Shown: positions 27,858 through 36,350, numbered from the stretch's first letter. The stretch: 64,000 nucleotides of DNA from Pantoea sp. Ep11b (GCF_040783975.1 NZ_CP160631.1:2666001-2730000), one strand, 5' to 3'. Numbers and translations: made by a program. The notes: generated by a model from the letters alone, not told the origin.

Positions 27858-29270
27858 ATGGCTAGTTTTAGCAACCTCGGTGTCGGTTCCGGCCTGCCGC
27901 TCAGTACGATGCTTGATAATCTGCAGACTGCGGAAAAAGCGGCGCTGAAACCCATCTCAACGCAACAGACAGCTTATACCGCCAAGCTGAGTGCCTATGC
28001 CACCCTGAAAAGCTCGCTGACGACGTTCCAGACCGCAAACACTAAACTCAACAGTGCCGATCTGTTTACCGCCACGACGGCGGCCAGCAGTTCGACCGCG
28101 TTCAGTGCTACTACCTCAGGCAGCACCGTAGCCGGTAAATATTCGATCAACGTAACGCAGCTGGCGCAGGCGCAGGTTCTGACCTCGGCGGTACAGAGCA
28201 GCAACACCGACGCGCTGGGCGACAGCTCCGCGACCAGCCGTAGCATCGCTATTACCCTGAAAGATGGCACCAGCAAAAGCGTCACGCTGAGTAACGACCA
28301 GACGTCGCTGACCGGCATGCGCGATGCAATTAACGGCGCAAATGCTGGCGTGACCGCCACGATTATCAAAGTCTCGGATGGCAGCTTCCGCCTCTCAATG
28401 AGTGCCAACAAGACCGGCAGCGACAATGCAGTCGCTTCTGTTGCCGTCACTGGCGACAGTACCCTGCAGGGGATCGTCGGTTTTGACGCCAGCGCCAGCA
28501 GCAATCCCATGACGCAGAGTGTCGCGGCGCAGAACGCTAAACTGACCGTGAACAATGTGGCCATTGAGAACAGCAGCAACCAGATCAGCGACGCGCTGGA
28601 AGGCATTACGCTGAATCTGACTGCGCAGACGGTGGGCGATCAGACACTGACGATCACCAAAGATACCTCAAAAGCGTCCAGCGCCATCAGCAATTGGGTG
28701 GATGCTTATAATACCCTTCTGGATCAGTTTAATACGCTGACCAAGTACACCAAGGTCGATACCAATACGGGGTCTCAGGACAGCAGCAACGGTGCACTGC
28801 TCGGTGACAGCACGCTCCGGACTATTCAGACCCAGCTGAAAAGTATGCTGACCAATGCGCAGAGCACATCAGCTTACAAATCGCTGGGGCAGATCGGTAT
28901 CACCACTGACCCTACCACCGGTTCACTAAAGATTGATGCGACTAAAGTCAGTGCCGCCCTGGATAAAGATGCGGCGGGCGTGAAAGAGATGATTGTGGGT
29001 GACGGCAAAACCGGCATCACCGCAAAAATGGACACCAAACTGACCGAATGGCTCTCATCAAAAGGGATCGTTCAGTCTGCCACCGATGGTGTCAGTAAAA
29101 CCCTGAATAACTTAACGGCGCTTTATAACACCACCAATGATCGCATCGATGCGGATATCGCCCGTTATAAAACACAGTTTACCCAGCTGGATATGGCAAT
29201 CAGTAAACTCAACTCGACCAGCACCTATCTGACGCAGCAGTTCGACACGTCCGATTCGTCTAAAAAATAA
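27858..29270 (+). CDS. fliD: flagellar filament cap FliD (HAP2)
   Basis: The 470-residue protein forms the cap under which flagellin polymerises. The N-terminal ASFSNLGVGSGLPLSTMLDNL and C-terminal YKTQFTQLDMAISKLNSTSTYLTQQF segments are the coiled-coil ends typical of FliD. The central part is Ser/Thr/Ala-rich. It opens the fliD-fliS-fliT unit, divergent from fliC, with its own sigma-28 promoter. Confidence 0.96.
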   Translation: MASFSNLGVGSGLPLSTMLDNLQTAEKAALKPISTQQTAYTAKLSAYATLKSSLTTFQTANTKLNSADLFTATTAASSSTAFSATTSGSTVAGKYSINVTQLAQAQVLTSAVQSSNTDALGDSSATSRSIAITLKDGTSKSVTLSNDQTSLTGMRDAINGANAGVTATIIKVSDGSFRLSMSANKTGSDNAVASVAVTGDSTLQGIVGFDASASSNPMTQSVAAQNAKLTVNNVAIENSSNQISDALEGITLNLTAQTVGDQTLTITKDTSKASSAISNWVDAYNTLLDQFNTLTKYTKVDTNTGSQDSSNGALLGDSTLRTIQTQLKSMLTNAQSTSAYKSLGQIGITTDPTTGSLKIDATKVSAALDKDAAGVKEMIVGDGKTGITAKMDTKLTEWLSSKGIVQSATDGVSKTLNNLTALYNTTNDRIDADIARYKTQFTQLDMAISKLNSTSTYLTQQFDTSDSSKK

Positions 29271-29281
29271 AAGGAGTGACC

Positions 29282-29689
29282 ATGTACACCGCTACAGGCA
29301 CCCAGGCCTATGCAAAAATTGGCGTCGAAAGCGCCGTCATGAGCGCCAGCCAGCAGCAGCTGGTGGTCATGCTGTTCGATGGCGCACTGAGCGCATTAAT
29401 CCGCGCACGCCTGTTTATGCAGGATGGCAATATTGAAGGCAAAGGCAAATCCATCTCCAAAGCCATCAATATTATCGAAGCGGGCCTGAAAGAGGGTCTG
29501 GCTGAAAACCGTGGTGATGAACTGGCAGATAACCTGCTGGATCTTTACAACTACATGACGCGTCGCCTGTTAGAGGCCAACCTGCACAATGATGTTGCCG
29601 CGATTGAGGAGGTCGAAGGCCTCCTCCGCAACATCGCAGACGCGTGGAAAGAAGTGGTTCAACCTAACCCTATTCAGGACGCCGTTTAA
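29282..29689 (+). CDS. fliS: flagellin export chaperone FliS
   Basis: This 135-residue cytoplasmic chaperone prevents premature flagellin polymerisation. The segments [22 protein letters not shown] and [17 protein letters not shown] match E. coli FliS. The start at ATG 29282 ([10 protein letters not shown]) has AAGGAG upstream; the in-frame GTG two codons earlier overlaps that site. Its stop overlaps the fliT start (TAATG). Confidence 0.96.
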   Translation: MYTATGTQAYAKIGVESAVMSASQQQLVVMLFDGALSALIRARLFMQDGNIEGKGKSISKAINIIEAGLKEGLAENRGDELADNLLDLYNYMTRRLLEANLHNDVAAIEEVEGLLRNIADAWKEVVQPNPIQDAV

Positions 29690-30054
29690 TGACAACTGCA
29701 CCGCATCTGATTGCCGTTTACCAACAGTTACTCGACCTCAGCCAGGGGATGCTGCATCATGCGGTACAGGGCGAATGGGATGAATTAATCAGCAGGGAGA
29801 CGGAGTATGTCAGCGCGGTGCAGAATTTAGCGCACTCGACAGAGGCGGTATCGCCCTCCTCGCAGACGCAGGAGCAGTTGCGCCCGGTACTGCGTCGTAT
29901 TCTGGATAATGAAAGCGAAGTCAAACGCCTGCTGCAGGCGCGAATGGATGAGCTGGCCTCGTTAGTGAGCCAGAACAGCCGCCAGAAATCGGTACTCTCC
30001 GCCTATGGCAAGCAGGGCGGCGTCGTTATGGTGCCGCGCGAAACCCTCTCCTGA
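29689..30054 (+). CDS. fliT: flagellar chaperone and FlhDC antagonist FliT
   Basis: This small helical protein has 121 residues, exactly the usual FliT length. In enterics FliT is the chaperone for FliD and, when free, inhibits FlhD4C2. The [19 protein letters not shown] opening and the helical Glu/Leu-rich body with [19 protein letters not shown] fit the family. The start overlaps the fliS stop by one base, and a terminator follows. Confidence 0.9.
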   Translation: MTTAPHLIAVYQQLLDLSQGMLHHAVQGEWDELISRETEYVSAVQNLAHSTEAVSPSSQTQEQLRPVLRRILDNESEVKRLLQARMDELASLVSQNSRQKSVLSAYGKQGGVVMVPRETLS

Positions 30055-30067
30055 TCCCCTGCTTTTC

Positions 30068-30108
30068 ACGCCGCCAGATTTATTTTTCTGCGCGGCGTCT
30101 CTTTTCTG
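30068..30108 (+). terminator. fliDST terminator
   Basis: The stem ACGCCGC / GCGGCGT, extended inside by CAGA / TCTG, is followed by CTCTTTTCT. It lies just after the fliT stop. Confidence 0.7.
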
Positions 30109-30154
30109 CCGCTTACTCCATACTTAATTTTCATCATCCCCTGGAGTGTGGTAA

Positions 30155-31636
30155 ATGCAAAACCCGACGTTATTACAGTTTTTCCATTGGTATTACCCGG
30201 ATGGCAGCAAACTGTGGCCTGAAGTCGCCGAACGTGCAGCCTGGCTCAGTGAAATTGGCATTACGATGGCGTGGCTCCCTCCGAGCTACAAAGGGGATTC
30301 AGGAGGTTATTCTGTCGGTTACGACACCTATGATCTCTTTGACCTGGGTGAATTTGATCAGAAAGGCGGCGTTGCCACCAAATATGGTGATAAAAAGCAG
30401 TTACTGGCGGCAACAGAGGCGCTGCGCAGCCACAACGTTGGAGTGCTGCTCGATGTCGTGCTGAACCACAAAATGGGTGCCGATGAGAAAGAGGCAATCA
30501 GCGTCAACCGCGTCAATCCGGACAACCGTGATGAAATCTATGACGAAGTCGTGGAGTGTGAGGCCTGGACCAAATTCACCTTTCCGGCGCGTGAAGGAAA
30601 ATATTCGAAATTCGTCTGGGATCACAAATGCTTCAGCGGCGTAGACCACATCGAAAATCCGGACGAAAACGGCGTCTTCAAAGTCATCAACGACTACACC
30701 GCCGAAGGCTGGAACGATCAGGTCGATAACGAGCTGGGCAACTTCGACTATCTGATGGGCGCCAATATCGATTTCCGGAATAACGCGGTCCGGGAAGAGC
30801 TGAAATACTGGGCGCGCTGGGTGATGGAACAGGTGCCCTGCACCGGCTTCCGCCTGGATGCAGTCAAACATATTCCCGCCTGGTTCTATAAAGAGTGGAT
30901 CGACCATATCCAGGAAGCCGCTCAGGACCCGATGTTCATCGTGGCGGAATACTGGTCGTTTGAAACCGAAAAACTGCAGGAGTATGTGCATCAGGTGGAG
31001 GGCAAAACGATGCTGTTTGATGCTCCCCTGCACATGAACTTCCATCAGGCCTCTACGGCCGGCAGCGCCTACGACATGAGCCAGATCTTCGCAAACTCCC
31101 TGGTCGTGGCCGACCCGTGGCACGCGGTGACCATCGTAGCCAACCACGATACGCAGCCGCTGCAGTCACTGGAAGCGCCGGTGGAAGCCTGGTTTAAACC
31201 GCTGGCCTATGCGCTGATTCTGCTGCGCGAACAGGGCGTGCCGACCATCTTCTATCCGGATCTGTTCGGAGCGACCTATGAAGATGAAGGCGGCGACGGC
31301 GAGAAGCACAAAATCGAAATGCCGGTGATCCCGGAACTGGAAGGGTTAATCCGCGCCCGTCAGCAGTATGGCTGGGGTGTCCAGACCGACTATTTTGATC
31401 ATCCGAACTGCGTGGCGTTCAGCCGCAGCGGGACCGAAATACAGCCGGGCTGTGTGGTCATCATGTCGAACGGCGATGCGGGCGAGAAGAGTGTGCCAAT
31501 GGGCGAAGGCTTTGCCGGCAAGGTCTGGCGCGATCATCTGGGTAACCGGGAAGAGACCATTACCGCCGACGAGCACGGCACTGCGGTCTTTGCCTGCAAC
31601 GGAGGCAGCGTCAGCGTCTGGGTGTTAGCAGAATAA
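30155..31636 (+). CDS. amyA: cytoplasmic alpha-amylase AmyA
   Basis: This GH13 enzyme hydrolyses alpha-1,4 glucans in the cytoplasm; no signal peptide is present in its 493 residues. Conserved regions in order are [18 protein letters not shown] with the catalytic Asp, FIVAEYWS with the acid/base Glu, and VANHDTQ with the third acidic residue. It matches E. coli AmyA from [17 protein letters not shown] on, and lies after fliT just as in E. coli. Its own spacing (100 bp, beyond a terminator) suggests a separate promoter. Confidence 0.97.
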   Translation: MQNPTLLQFFHWYYPDGSKLWPEVAERAAWLSEIGITMAWLPPSYKGDSGGYSVGYDTYDLFDLGEFDQKGGVATKYGDKKQLLAATEALRSHNVGVLLDVVLNHKMGADEKEAISVNRVNPDNRDEIYDEVVECEAWTKFTFPAREGKYSKFVWDHKCFSGVDHIENPDENGVFKVINDYTAEGWNDQVDNELGNFDYLMGANIDFRNNAVREELKYWARWVMEQVPCTGFRLDAVKHIPAWFYKEWIDHIQEAAQDPMFIVAEYWSFETEKLQEYVHQVEGKTMLFDAPLHMNFHQASTAGSAYDMSQIFANSLVVADPWHAVTIVANHDTQPLQSLEAPVEAWFKPLAYALILLREQGVPTIFYPDLFGATYEDEGGDGEKHKIEMPVIPELEGLIRARQQYGWGVQTDYFDHPNCVAFSRSGTEIQPGCVVIMSNGDAGEKSVPMGEGFAGKVWRDHLGNREETITADEHGTAVFACNGGSVSVWVLAE

Positions 31637-31646
31637 CCTAAGCCGT

Positions 31647-31709
31647 AAAAACAGCACCGCCCCGGCGGGCAGAGGCGTAAAGGACGCCATCTGTCCGTCG
31701 GGGCGGTGC
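31647..31709 (-). terminator. long hairpin terminator of yedD
   Basis: A nearly continuous stem of over 20 bp pairs GCACCGCCCCGG...GGCGT (from 31654) with ACGCC...CGGGGCGGTGC (to 31709). On the minus strand it is followed by TGTTTTTA. It separates convergent amyA and yedD. Confidence 0.82.
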
Positions 31710-31724
31710 ATGTCAGGAAAGTAT

Positions 31725-32195
31725 TTAACCGGCGTTGTGTTCGGTGATCGCCGTCCGCAGCAGCTGCGGCTCAATATTCTGGATCACCGCCGCTTTAGGC
31801 TGTTTCGCCACTTCTTTCATCGCCTTCTGACACTCGACGGTCGGACGCGCCACTTTGCGCAGGGCCAGTCCGTCATATTTCAGCTCACCATTATCTACGT
31901 TGAGCGGCATCACCCGCATCTGACGCGTAATGTTGACATAGTCCCCGTTCAGTCGGGTCAGTTTACCCGGCTTCGCAATCACCCGCTGCCACTGACGGCA
32001 ATCCAGCGTGGTGCCCTCTGCAGTAATCAGCAGACTGCCGATAGCCTGATCGCTGACGAGGCTGCTCTGCGGGCCGACGGTCTGCCAGTTCCCCTGCAGT
32101 TCCGCTGGCGCCGGCGTCTGCACCGCACTTTCATAATCGTTGATTTGCGCACAGCCACCCAGTGCCAGCGCAGCAATCAGCATCCACTTTTTCAT
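31725..32195 (-). CDS. yedD: lipoprotein YedD
   Basis: The 156-residue protein has a lipoprotein signal with lipobox ALGGC and lipidated Cys15. The following residues QINDY do not include Asp at +2, so outer-membrane sorting is expected. Segments GNWQTVGPQSSLVS and TLDCRQWQRVIAKPGKLT closely match E. coli YedD. Function is not established. It is convergent with amyA, the same arrangement as in E. coli. Confidence 0.9.
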   Translation of the reverse strand: MKKWMLIAALALGGCAQINDYESAVQTPAPAELQGNWQTVGPQSSLVSDQAIGSLLITAEGTTLDCRQWQRVIAKPGKLTRLNGDYVNITRQMRVMPLNVDNGELKYDGLALRKVARPTVECQKAMKEVAKQPKAAVIQNIEPQLLRTAITEHNAG

Positions 32196-32440
32196 GTTTA
32201 ATCCCTAAGATCGCGTCAATGGCGGCTACGTTATAATTTTTCCCCCGCGTTGCGCAAGGTATCTGGTGTCTGGCAGGCGACGAAGAACCAATAAAAGCCG
32301 TATTTCATCCGCAGCGCCTGCCCCCTGCCCTCTTCGGCTGGCTGATGCTCCCCGTGAGAGGTTCCTGATGCGGGTCTGTCGCACCTGACAAGCGAAACAC
32401 AACCCGCTACACTGGCGCGCTGCAACACTTTTTCAGGAAT

Positions 32441-32770
32441 ATGAGTATGAAAACGCCAGAAGCCTACTATGCCCAGGCGCGCGAGATGTTTTTCACCGCG
32501 CATCCCGACTTTCAGGCTGCGCTTGATGAGTTAACTGAGAGCGATGCCCGTGCCGCCAATCTGTCGCTGCGCGAGCTGCGCGCATGGCATGCAGAACGCA
32601 TCTATGCCGCTTTTTTACGGCAGAAGAATCTGGATGGGATGATCTTCTCTATTCAGCTCGCCGAGCCGGATAAAGCGGTGGCGGCGGAAGCGATCGAGAC
32701 CTACCTCAAATCTCACGCGGAATCGCTGGGGATGAGCTGGGAAGAGTTCTGCATCAAAAACGAACTCTGA
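32441..32770 (+). CDS. small conserved protein, possibly DUF6388 family
   Basis: This 109-residue soluble, mostly helical protein has no signal or membrane segment. It begins MSMKTPEAYYAQAREMFF and ends MSWEEFCIKNEL. ATG codons at 32441 and 32447 are both possible behind CAGGAAT. I recall similar proteins in Pantoea and Enterobacter grouped as DUF6388, but I cannot verify it. No operon partner; function unknown. Confidence 0.65.
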   Translation: MSMKTPEAYYAQAREMFFTAHPDFQAALDELTESDARAANLSLRELRAWHAERIYAAFLRQKNLDGMIFSIQLAEPDKAVAAEAIETYLKSHAESLGMSWEEFCIKNEL

Positions 32771-32937
32771 TCGGCGCTGTACCGGAAAGCCAGGTGATGG
32801 CTTTCGGGCCGTTGCACTACGACCATCATGCGGGTGCGACGGGCCCCCCTGAACGGATTTTGCAGGTAAACTCTGGTTTTCACTGGCCCTGAAACGGCGG
32901 CACTCTGTGGTAACGCAGGACGCGCGTGAACCTGCTG

Positions 32938-33237
32938 TTACTCTCTCTCTTCCGCGATTCTGCCCTTCACTTCCACATAACTGGCCACGGCCAGCAGACG
33001 ATTGATGTGGGTCAGCAACAGGTCAACGTCGGACTGCATAAATTCCGCGGAGGACTGCGAGGCGGTGATAATCGCATCCTGAACCGTTTCCGTAATGGTC
33101 AGGGAGTTATCCTGTTTGGCCTGCACCAGCAGCGCGGCAACCAGCAGGGACTGAGCCTCCAGCTGTGCAGTCAGCTCCTTAGCATCAACGTCCATTTTTG
33201 CCAGTTTGAGCAGAATATCAATCACCAGTTGTCGCAT
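32938..33237 (-). CDS. iraP: IraP-like anti-adapter of RssB
   Basis: The 99-residue protein aligns with E. coli IraP (86 residues). It opens MRQLVIDILLKLAKMDVDAK against [20 protein letters not shown], and continues KELTAQLEAQ against KELCAQVEAL. IraP binds RssB and thereby protects sigma-S from ClpXP proteolysis during phosphate starvation. The start has an excellent AGGAGGTG site. Together with DsrA, RcsA and FliZ this makes the window dense in sigma-S-related regulators. The assignment rests on N-terminal similarity only. Confidence 0.72.
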   Translation of the reverse strand: MRQLVIDILLKLAKMDVDAKELTAQLEAQSLLVAALLVQAKQDNSLTITETVQDAIITASQSSAEFMQSDVDLLLTHINRLLAVASYVEVKGRIAEERE

Positions 33238-33357
33238 CGGGCACCTCCTGAAAAGTAAGCCGCCATTATGTCGTGAGGCGTGCCTGTTTTGCCAGTTTAA
33301 GATGACACCCCGTTTACCCTGAAAATTTTGCCCAAAATCGGCTGCGCCGCCTTGCTA

Positions 33358-33373
33358 CTGTTTTTATTTACAG
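33358..33373. promoter_or_regulatory. LexA box of the msgA/dinI-like gene
   Basis: CTGTTTTTATTTACAG fits the SOS box CTG-N10-CAG with the full CTGT-N8-ACAG arms. It lies about 40 bp upstream of the DinI-family start codon. Confidence 0.88.
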
Positions 33374-33413
33374 TATCATAGGTCAGCGATTTTACTCAGA
33401 ATGGATTGCCATC

Positions 33414-33653
33414 ATGTTTGTTGAACTGATTTATGACAAGCGCAACGTTGCCGGTTTGCCGGGTGCCCGCGAGATGATTCGTGAGGAGCTGGAAAAGCGG
33501 GTGCATCGGGTGTTTCCTGATCTCGAAGTCAGGGTTAAGCCGATGGAGCGTAACGCGATTGATACTGATTTAAGTAAGAATGATAAAGCGACGGTTGCGC
33601 GGATTGTTGAAGAGATGTTCGACGAAGCGGAAATGTGGCTGGTGGCCGATTAA
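33414..33653 (+). CDS. msgA: DinI/MsgA family SOS protein
   Basis: The 79-residue acidic protein matches the DinI family and especially Salmonella MsgA: MFVELIYDKRNVAGLPGARE, then RVHRVFPDLEVRVKPM, ending in EEMFDEAEMWLVAD with the acidic C-terminal helix. DinI binds RecA and modulates the SOS response; MsgA was described in macrophage survival. The LexA box upstream shows damage control directly. It is a single-gene unit. Confidence 0.88.
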   Translation: MFVELIYDKRNVAGLPGAREMIREELEKRVHRVFPDLEVRVKPMERNAIDTDLSKNDKATVARIVEEMFDEAEMWLVAD

Positions 33654-33691
33654 TCCCTTATCGGCCACCGCATCAGTCAGCGGGAGAAAAC

Positions 33692-33958
33692 TTAACTCTC
33701 CTGCTCGCTGTGATTGATTTCAATCTCGATGTCCTGAATCGCGGCATCCAGATCTTCCAGCAGTTTTCCCTGCTTATTCAGCAACGCATCAATTCGGTCG
33801 GCGTTGGTTTTGTCTTTATACTCACCGGCATCAAACGCTAACCAATGGCTGGAAAGGGTTTCGGTGTTGGTCTGCGCGTAGTGGCGCATCTCTTTAAGCT
33901 GAGAGGTCACGTCACGCAGATATTCAGTTTTGGTCTTGGTTTCAGTTGAATCGCTCAT
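33692..33958 (-). CDS. hypothetical small acidic helical protein
   Basis: This 88-residue protein lacks signal or membrane segments. It is rich in Thr, Glu, Asp and Lys and appears fully helical, with heptad-like spacing in LLNKQGKLLEDLDAAIQDIEIEI. AAGGAA precedes the ATG. I do not recognise a family. It is convergent with the msgA-like gene and separate from the module that follows. Confidence 0.6.
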   Translation of the reverse strand: MSDSTETKTKTEYLRDVTSQLKEMRHYAQTNTETLSSHWLAFDAGEYKDKTNADRIDALLNKQGKLLEDLDAAIQDIEIEINHSEQES

Positions 33959-34109
33959 GCTGAATTTCCTTCTGGTCAGTTATCCAAAGTGATTAGGCTT
34001 AGCGGTTCATCAACCGGCCAATCAACCAGCGCACATTAAGAGATAAAATGTCGCCGTGAGATTTAAATGTAGTCGATAATAGCGAAGCCGCACTAAGAAT
34101 AATCGGAAG

Positions 34110-34451
34110 TTACGGTTTTGCTTTCGCTTTGACCGGTGGCAGTTCACCATCCACCACCACCTCTTTCACTTTGATGACCGTCTTGTCCGCGGTGCGGTCA
34201 GGAATGGCATCCAGTTTATGCTGCAGCGCCGCCACCTGCGTCGTCAGCAGATCGACTCTGTCATCCCGTCGCGCGGCGATCACCCGGTAATCTGCCCGGA
34301 TCTCCTCCACCCGCTTATTTGCTGTGTTGCTGACATAGAGAAAAATAATTGTCATCAGGATGCAGATCATTGAGCAGCTCAGCAGAATACAGCCCAGAAT
34401 GACTTTGCGCCGGTATGACATCGGAGAGTGACTACCATTAATCGTTGTCAT
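34110..34451 (-). CDS. small membrane protein with coiled coil, second gene of repressed pair
   Basis: The 113-residue product has one membrane segment (about residues 17-40, VILGCILLSCSMICILMTII). A charged coiled-coil stretch (VEEIRADYRVIAARRDDRVDLLTTQVAALQHKL) and a basic Lys/Pro tail follow. The ATG at 34451 has GGAGG upstream and lies 14 bp inside the preceding gene; a start 12 codons earlier is possible but less likely. Topology recalls phage inner-membrane spanins, but no overlapping lipoprotein partner is seen. Function unknown. Confidence 0.6.
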   Translation of the reverse strand: MTTINGSHSPMSYRRKVILGCILLSCSMICILMTIIFLYVSNTANKRVEEIRADYRVIAARRDDRVDLLTTQVAALQHKLDAIPDRTADKTVIKVKEVVVDGELPPVKAKAKP

Positions 34452-34821
34452 CACTGCGATCCTCCAGAGTTGAGATAAGCCGATCAATCTCGATACGAAA
34501 TTTGTCGTTGTGATCGGTTTCGGTCATGGCCAGTAATATCCCTACCGCGTTCTTGATTAACCGAAGATCGGTTTCGAGTGTCGCAATCCGCCGCAGATTC
34601 CTGTCATGACGTTCACGCAGCTCGTCGTTCTCCTCCCGCATCAGTTGATTACTCTCTTTCAGCAACACCACCTGCTCTTTGTAACTGGTAATAATTTCGC
34701 CGCCTGCACGATTACTGGTCACGATTGAGGCAATCCCTGCCAGTAACGGTTTCCAGAACAGTGCTGCTGCCCCCCCACCCAGAACTAACGCACCCATACT
34801 GGTAATCAGACTACTTTCCAT
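34438..34821 (-). CDS. small membrane-anchored coiled-coil protein, first gene of repressed pair
   Basis: The 127-residue product has a short N terminus, a Gly/Ala-rich membrane segment (about 8-30, MGALVLGGGAAALFWKPLLAG) and a long coiled coil (about 45-100) with many Glu and Arg. The C terminus is very acidic (TLEDRSDDND). It overlaps the next gene by 14 bp, so they form one unit. It is divergent from a CI-like repressor with two palindromic operators in between. No family recognised; the layout suggests a prophage-derived or toxic membrane pair kept silent. Confidence 0.62.
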   Translation of the reverse strand: MESSLITSMGALVLGGGAAALFWKPLLAGIASIVTSNRAGGEIITSYKEQVVLLKESNQLMREENDELRERHDRNLRRIATLETDLRLIKNAVGILLAMTETDHNDKFRIEIDRLISTLEDRSDDND

Positions 34822-34891
34822 GCCACACCCCTTAATCCGGTAAGGTCTCTGGAACTTACTGCGTGCTTATCAGACACGATCCCCGCCAGGA

Positions 34892-34909
34892 ATTTAAGAT
34901 TGCTTAAAT
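34892..34909. promoter_or_regulatory. palindromic operator O1 of the CI-like repressor
   Basis: ATTTAAG-ATTG-CTTAAAT is a perfect inverted repeat, 7-bp arms around a 4-bp centre. It shares the core TTAAG-N4-CTTAA with O2, whose centre is 23 bp away. It overlaps a possible -35 (TTGCTT at 34900-34905) for the repressor gene. Confidence 0.8.
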
Positions 34910-34915
34910 CACCAA

Positions 34916-34931
34916 CTTAAGTATACTTAAG
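34916..34931. promoter_or_regulatory. palindromic operator O2 overlapping a -10
   Basis: CTTAAGTATACTTAAG is a perfect 16-bp palindrome with the same TTAAG-N4-CTTAA core as O1. It contains TATACT (34922-34927), a good -10 placed 16 bp after TTGCTT, so the repressor would control its own promoter. Confidence 0.82.
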
Positions 34932-34957
34932 CCACACTTCATCAAAAAGTCAAGCCA

Positions 34958-35590
34958 ATGAAAAACAGAACCCTGGGTGACCGCATCCGACTCCGCCGTA
35001 AGGCATTGCAGTTAACGCAGAAACAGCTGGCTCAGCAGGTAAACGTGTCCCATGTCGCTGTTTCACAATGGGAAAAAGAGGAGACGCTGCCGCGCGGCGA
35101 GAACCTGCTGCGGCTCGCCGAAGCGCTGGGCTGCGCGCCCTCGTTTCTGATAGATGGGGATGGCCCTGTTTTCAGCGAAAGCGCGTGGGGCGGCCTGCAC
35201 CAGATCCCGCTGGTGAGTCAGCGGAACCTAACGCAGTGGCTGGCGGATGCGGAGGCTGTGAAGTGTGAGTGGCTGATGCACAACGACATGGCGCTTGCGC
35301 AGCAGAGCTTTGGTGTGCGTGTGGAGGAGCAGGCGATGGCACCCGCAATCCTGCAGAATGATGTGGTGATTATCGATCCCACGCAGTCACCTCAGCCCGG
35401 CGACTGCGTGCTGGCCCTGCAGCAGCAGACTCCCCTGCTGCGCACCTGGCGTCAGCGCGGCCCGCAGGATGGTGTCGTGCAGTTTGAACTTGCCCCGGTC
35501 AACATTAACTTTCCCGATCTGCATTCCAGCCGGGACAGCCTGAAACTGATCGGCACGCTGGTCGAACTGCGCCGCTATCGCCAGGCATAA
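34958..35590 (+). CDS. CI-like XRE repressor with inactive S24 domain
   Basis: The 210-residue protein has an XRE helix-turn-helix (about 6-66, LTQKQLAQQVNVSHVAVSQWEK) and a C-terminal LexA/CI-type S24 fold (about 82-205). Where active relatives have the Ser in (D/N)SM, this protein has QAMAP with Ala126. The position aligned with the catalytic Lys (LexA VKRLKK) is Arg162 in LLRTWR. Both catalytic residues are thus missing, so RecA-stimulated self-cleavage is not expected. It divergently faces two small membrane-protein genes, with operators O1/O2 between. Confidence 0.82.
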   Translation: MKNRTLGDRIRLRRKALQLTQKQLAQQVNVSHVAVSQWEKEETLPRGENLLRLAEALGCAPSFLIDGDGPVFSESAWGGLHQIPLVSQRNLTQWLADAEAVKCEWLMHNDMALAQQSFGVRVEEQAMAPAILQNDVVIIDPTQSPQPGDCVLALQQQTPLLRTWRQRGPQDGVVQFELAPVNINFPDLHSSRDSLKLIGTLVELRRYRQA

Positions 35591-35629
35591 AACCTGGCAC
35601 AGACCAGGTTCCGGCGGGAGCCTGCGGGG

Positions 35630-35878
35630 TTACAGGGCGTCGGTGAGCTGATCGACCACCACGTTACCCTGCAGGTCGGTCTGCATGATACGGTAACTGA
35701 CCGGCCACGAGCGGCGGGTACTGAGTTTGTCAAACAGGGTGACGCCGCCGGTCTTCATCCCCTGACCATTGACGATAATCCATTCCGTGACCTCTTCCTG
35801 CCCCCGATTCTTCAGGCTCAGCGAGCGTTGCTCAATCAGCTGATCGTCAGCTTCAATTTTTAAATAGTCTCTTAACAT
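35630..35878 (-). CDS. hypothetical protein
   Basis: The 82-residue soluble protein starts MLRDYLKIEADDQLIEQRS. AGGAGG lies seven or eight bases before the ATG at 35878; the longer frame would begin at a GTG inside that site. The pattern (WIIVNGQGMKTGGVTLFDKL, VSYRIMQTDLQGNVVVD) suggests a small beta-rich domain. Family not recognised. It is convergent with the CI-like repressor and may or may not belong to that module. Confidence 0.62.
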   Translation of the reverse strand: MLRDYLKIEADDQLIEQRSLSLKNRGQEEVTEWIIVNGQGMKTGGVTLFDKLSTRRSWPVSYRIMQTDLQGNVVVDQLTDAL

Positions 35879-36149
35879 TGTATCCACCTCCTGGTAACGC
35901 TGGTCACTATATGCTTTTATTTAATCATTTCAATCGAATTTATTTATCGACATGGGACTGCCTGACAGTGATCGCCAGCCTGAATCTGCTTACGACGCTG
36001 TCTGGCTTTTGCTTTGAATGGCCATTGCACAAAATCCGGAACGGATACGTCACTCGCAGCGACTCTGCTGCTGAAAGTCATCCTCAACTCAGCGCGGATA
36101 AGACGCTCAGGCTGGTCTAGACTTAAGAGACTGAAAAAAGGAGCGACGC

Positions 36150-36350
36150 ATGTTTAAGCACAATTCGAACGAAGAACGTAATAAAGAAGGTGATGTCAGC
36201 AAGAGCCTTCCGGAAGCAGCCCCGCACGCAGGAAATATGTATGAAGAGGACGATCATCCCGCGACGGATGCGCCGAAAGATCATGGCGAAGTGCCGCGTA
36301 AAAACGACGACAGCCAGGATGATAAAAAGGATCCCTTTAAAGCCAGCTAA
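36150..36350 (+). CDS. small disordered hydrophilic protein
   Basis: The 66-residue product is almost free of hydrophobic residues and rich in Asp, Lys, Glu, Pro and His (YEEDDHPATDAPKDHGE, DDSQDDKKDPFKAS). AAAGGAGCG precedes the ATG. Such composition recalls stress-related hydrophilic proteins of enterics, but I cannot name it. Confidence 0.6.
   Translation: MFKHNSNEERNKEGDVSKSLPEAAPHAGNMYEEDDHPATDAPKDHGEVPRKNDDSQDDKKDPFKAS

Noticed and set aside
34060..34110. A second RcsAB-like box (TAAGAATAATCGGA) after the small membrane-protein pair
   Set aside because: The right half does not fit, and it lies downstream of the genes on the minus strand, so a regulatory role is not supported.
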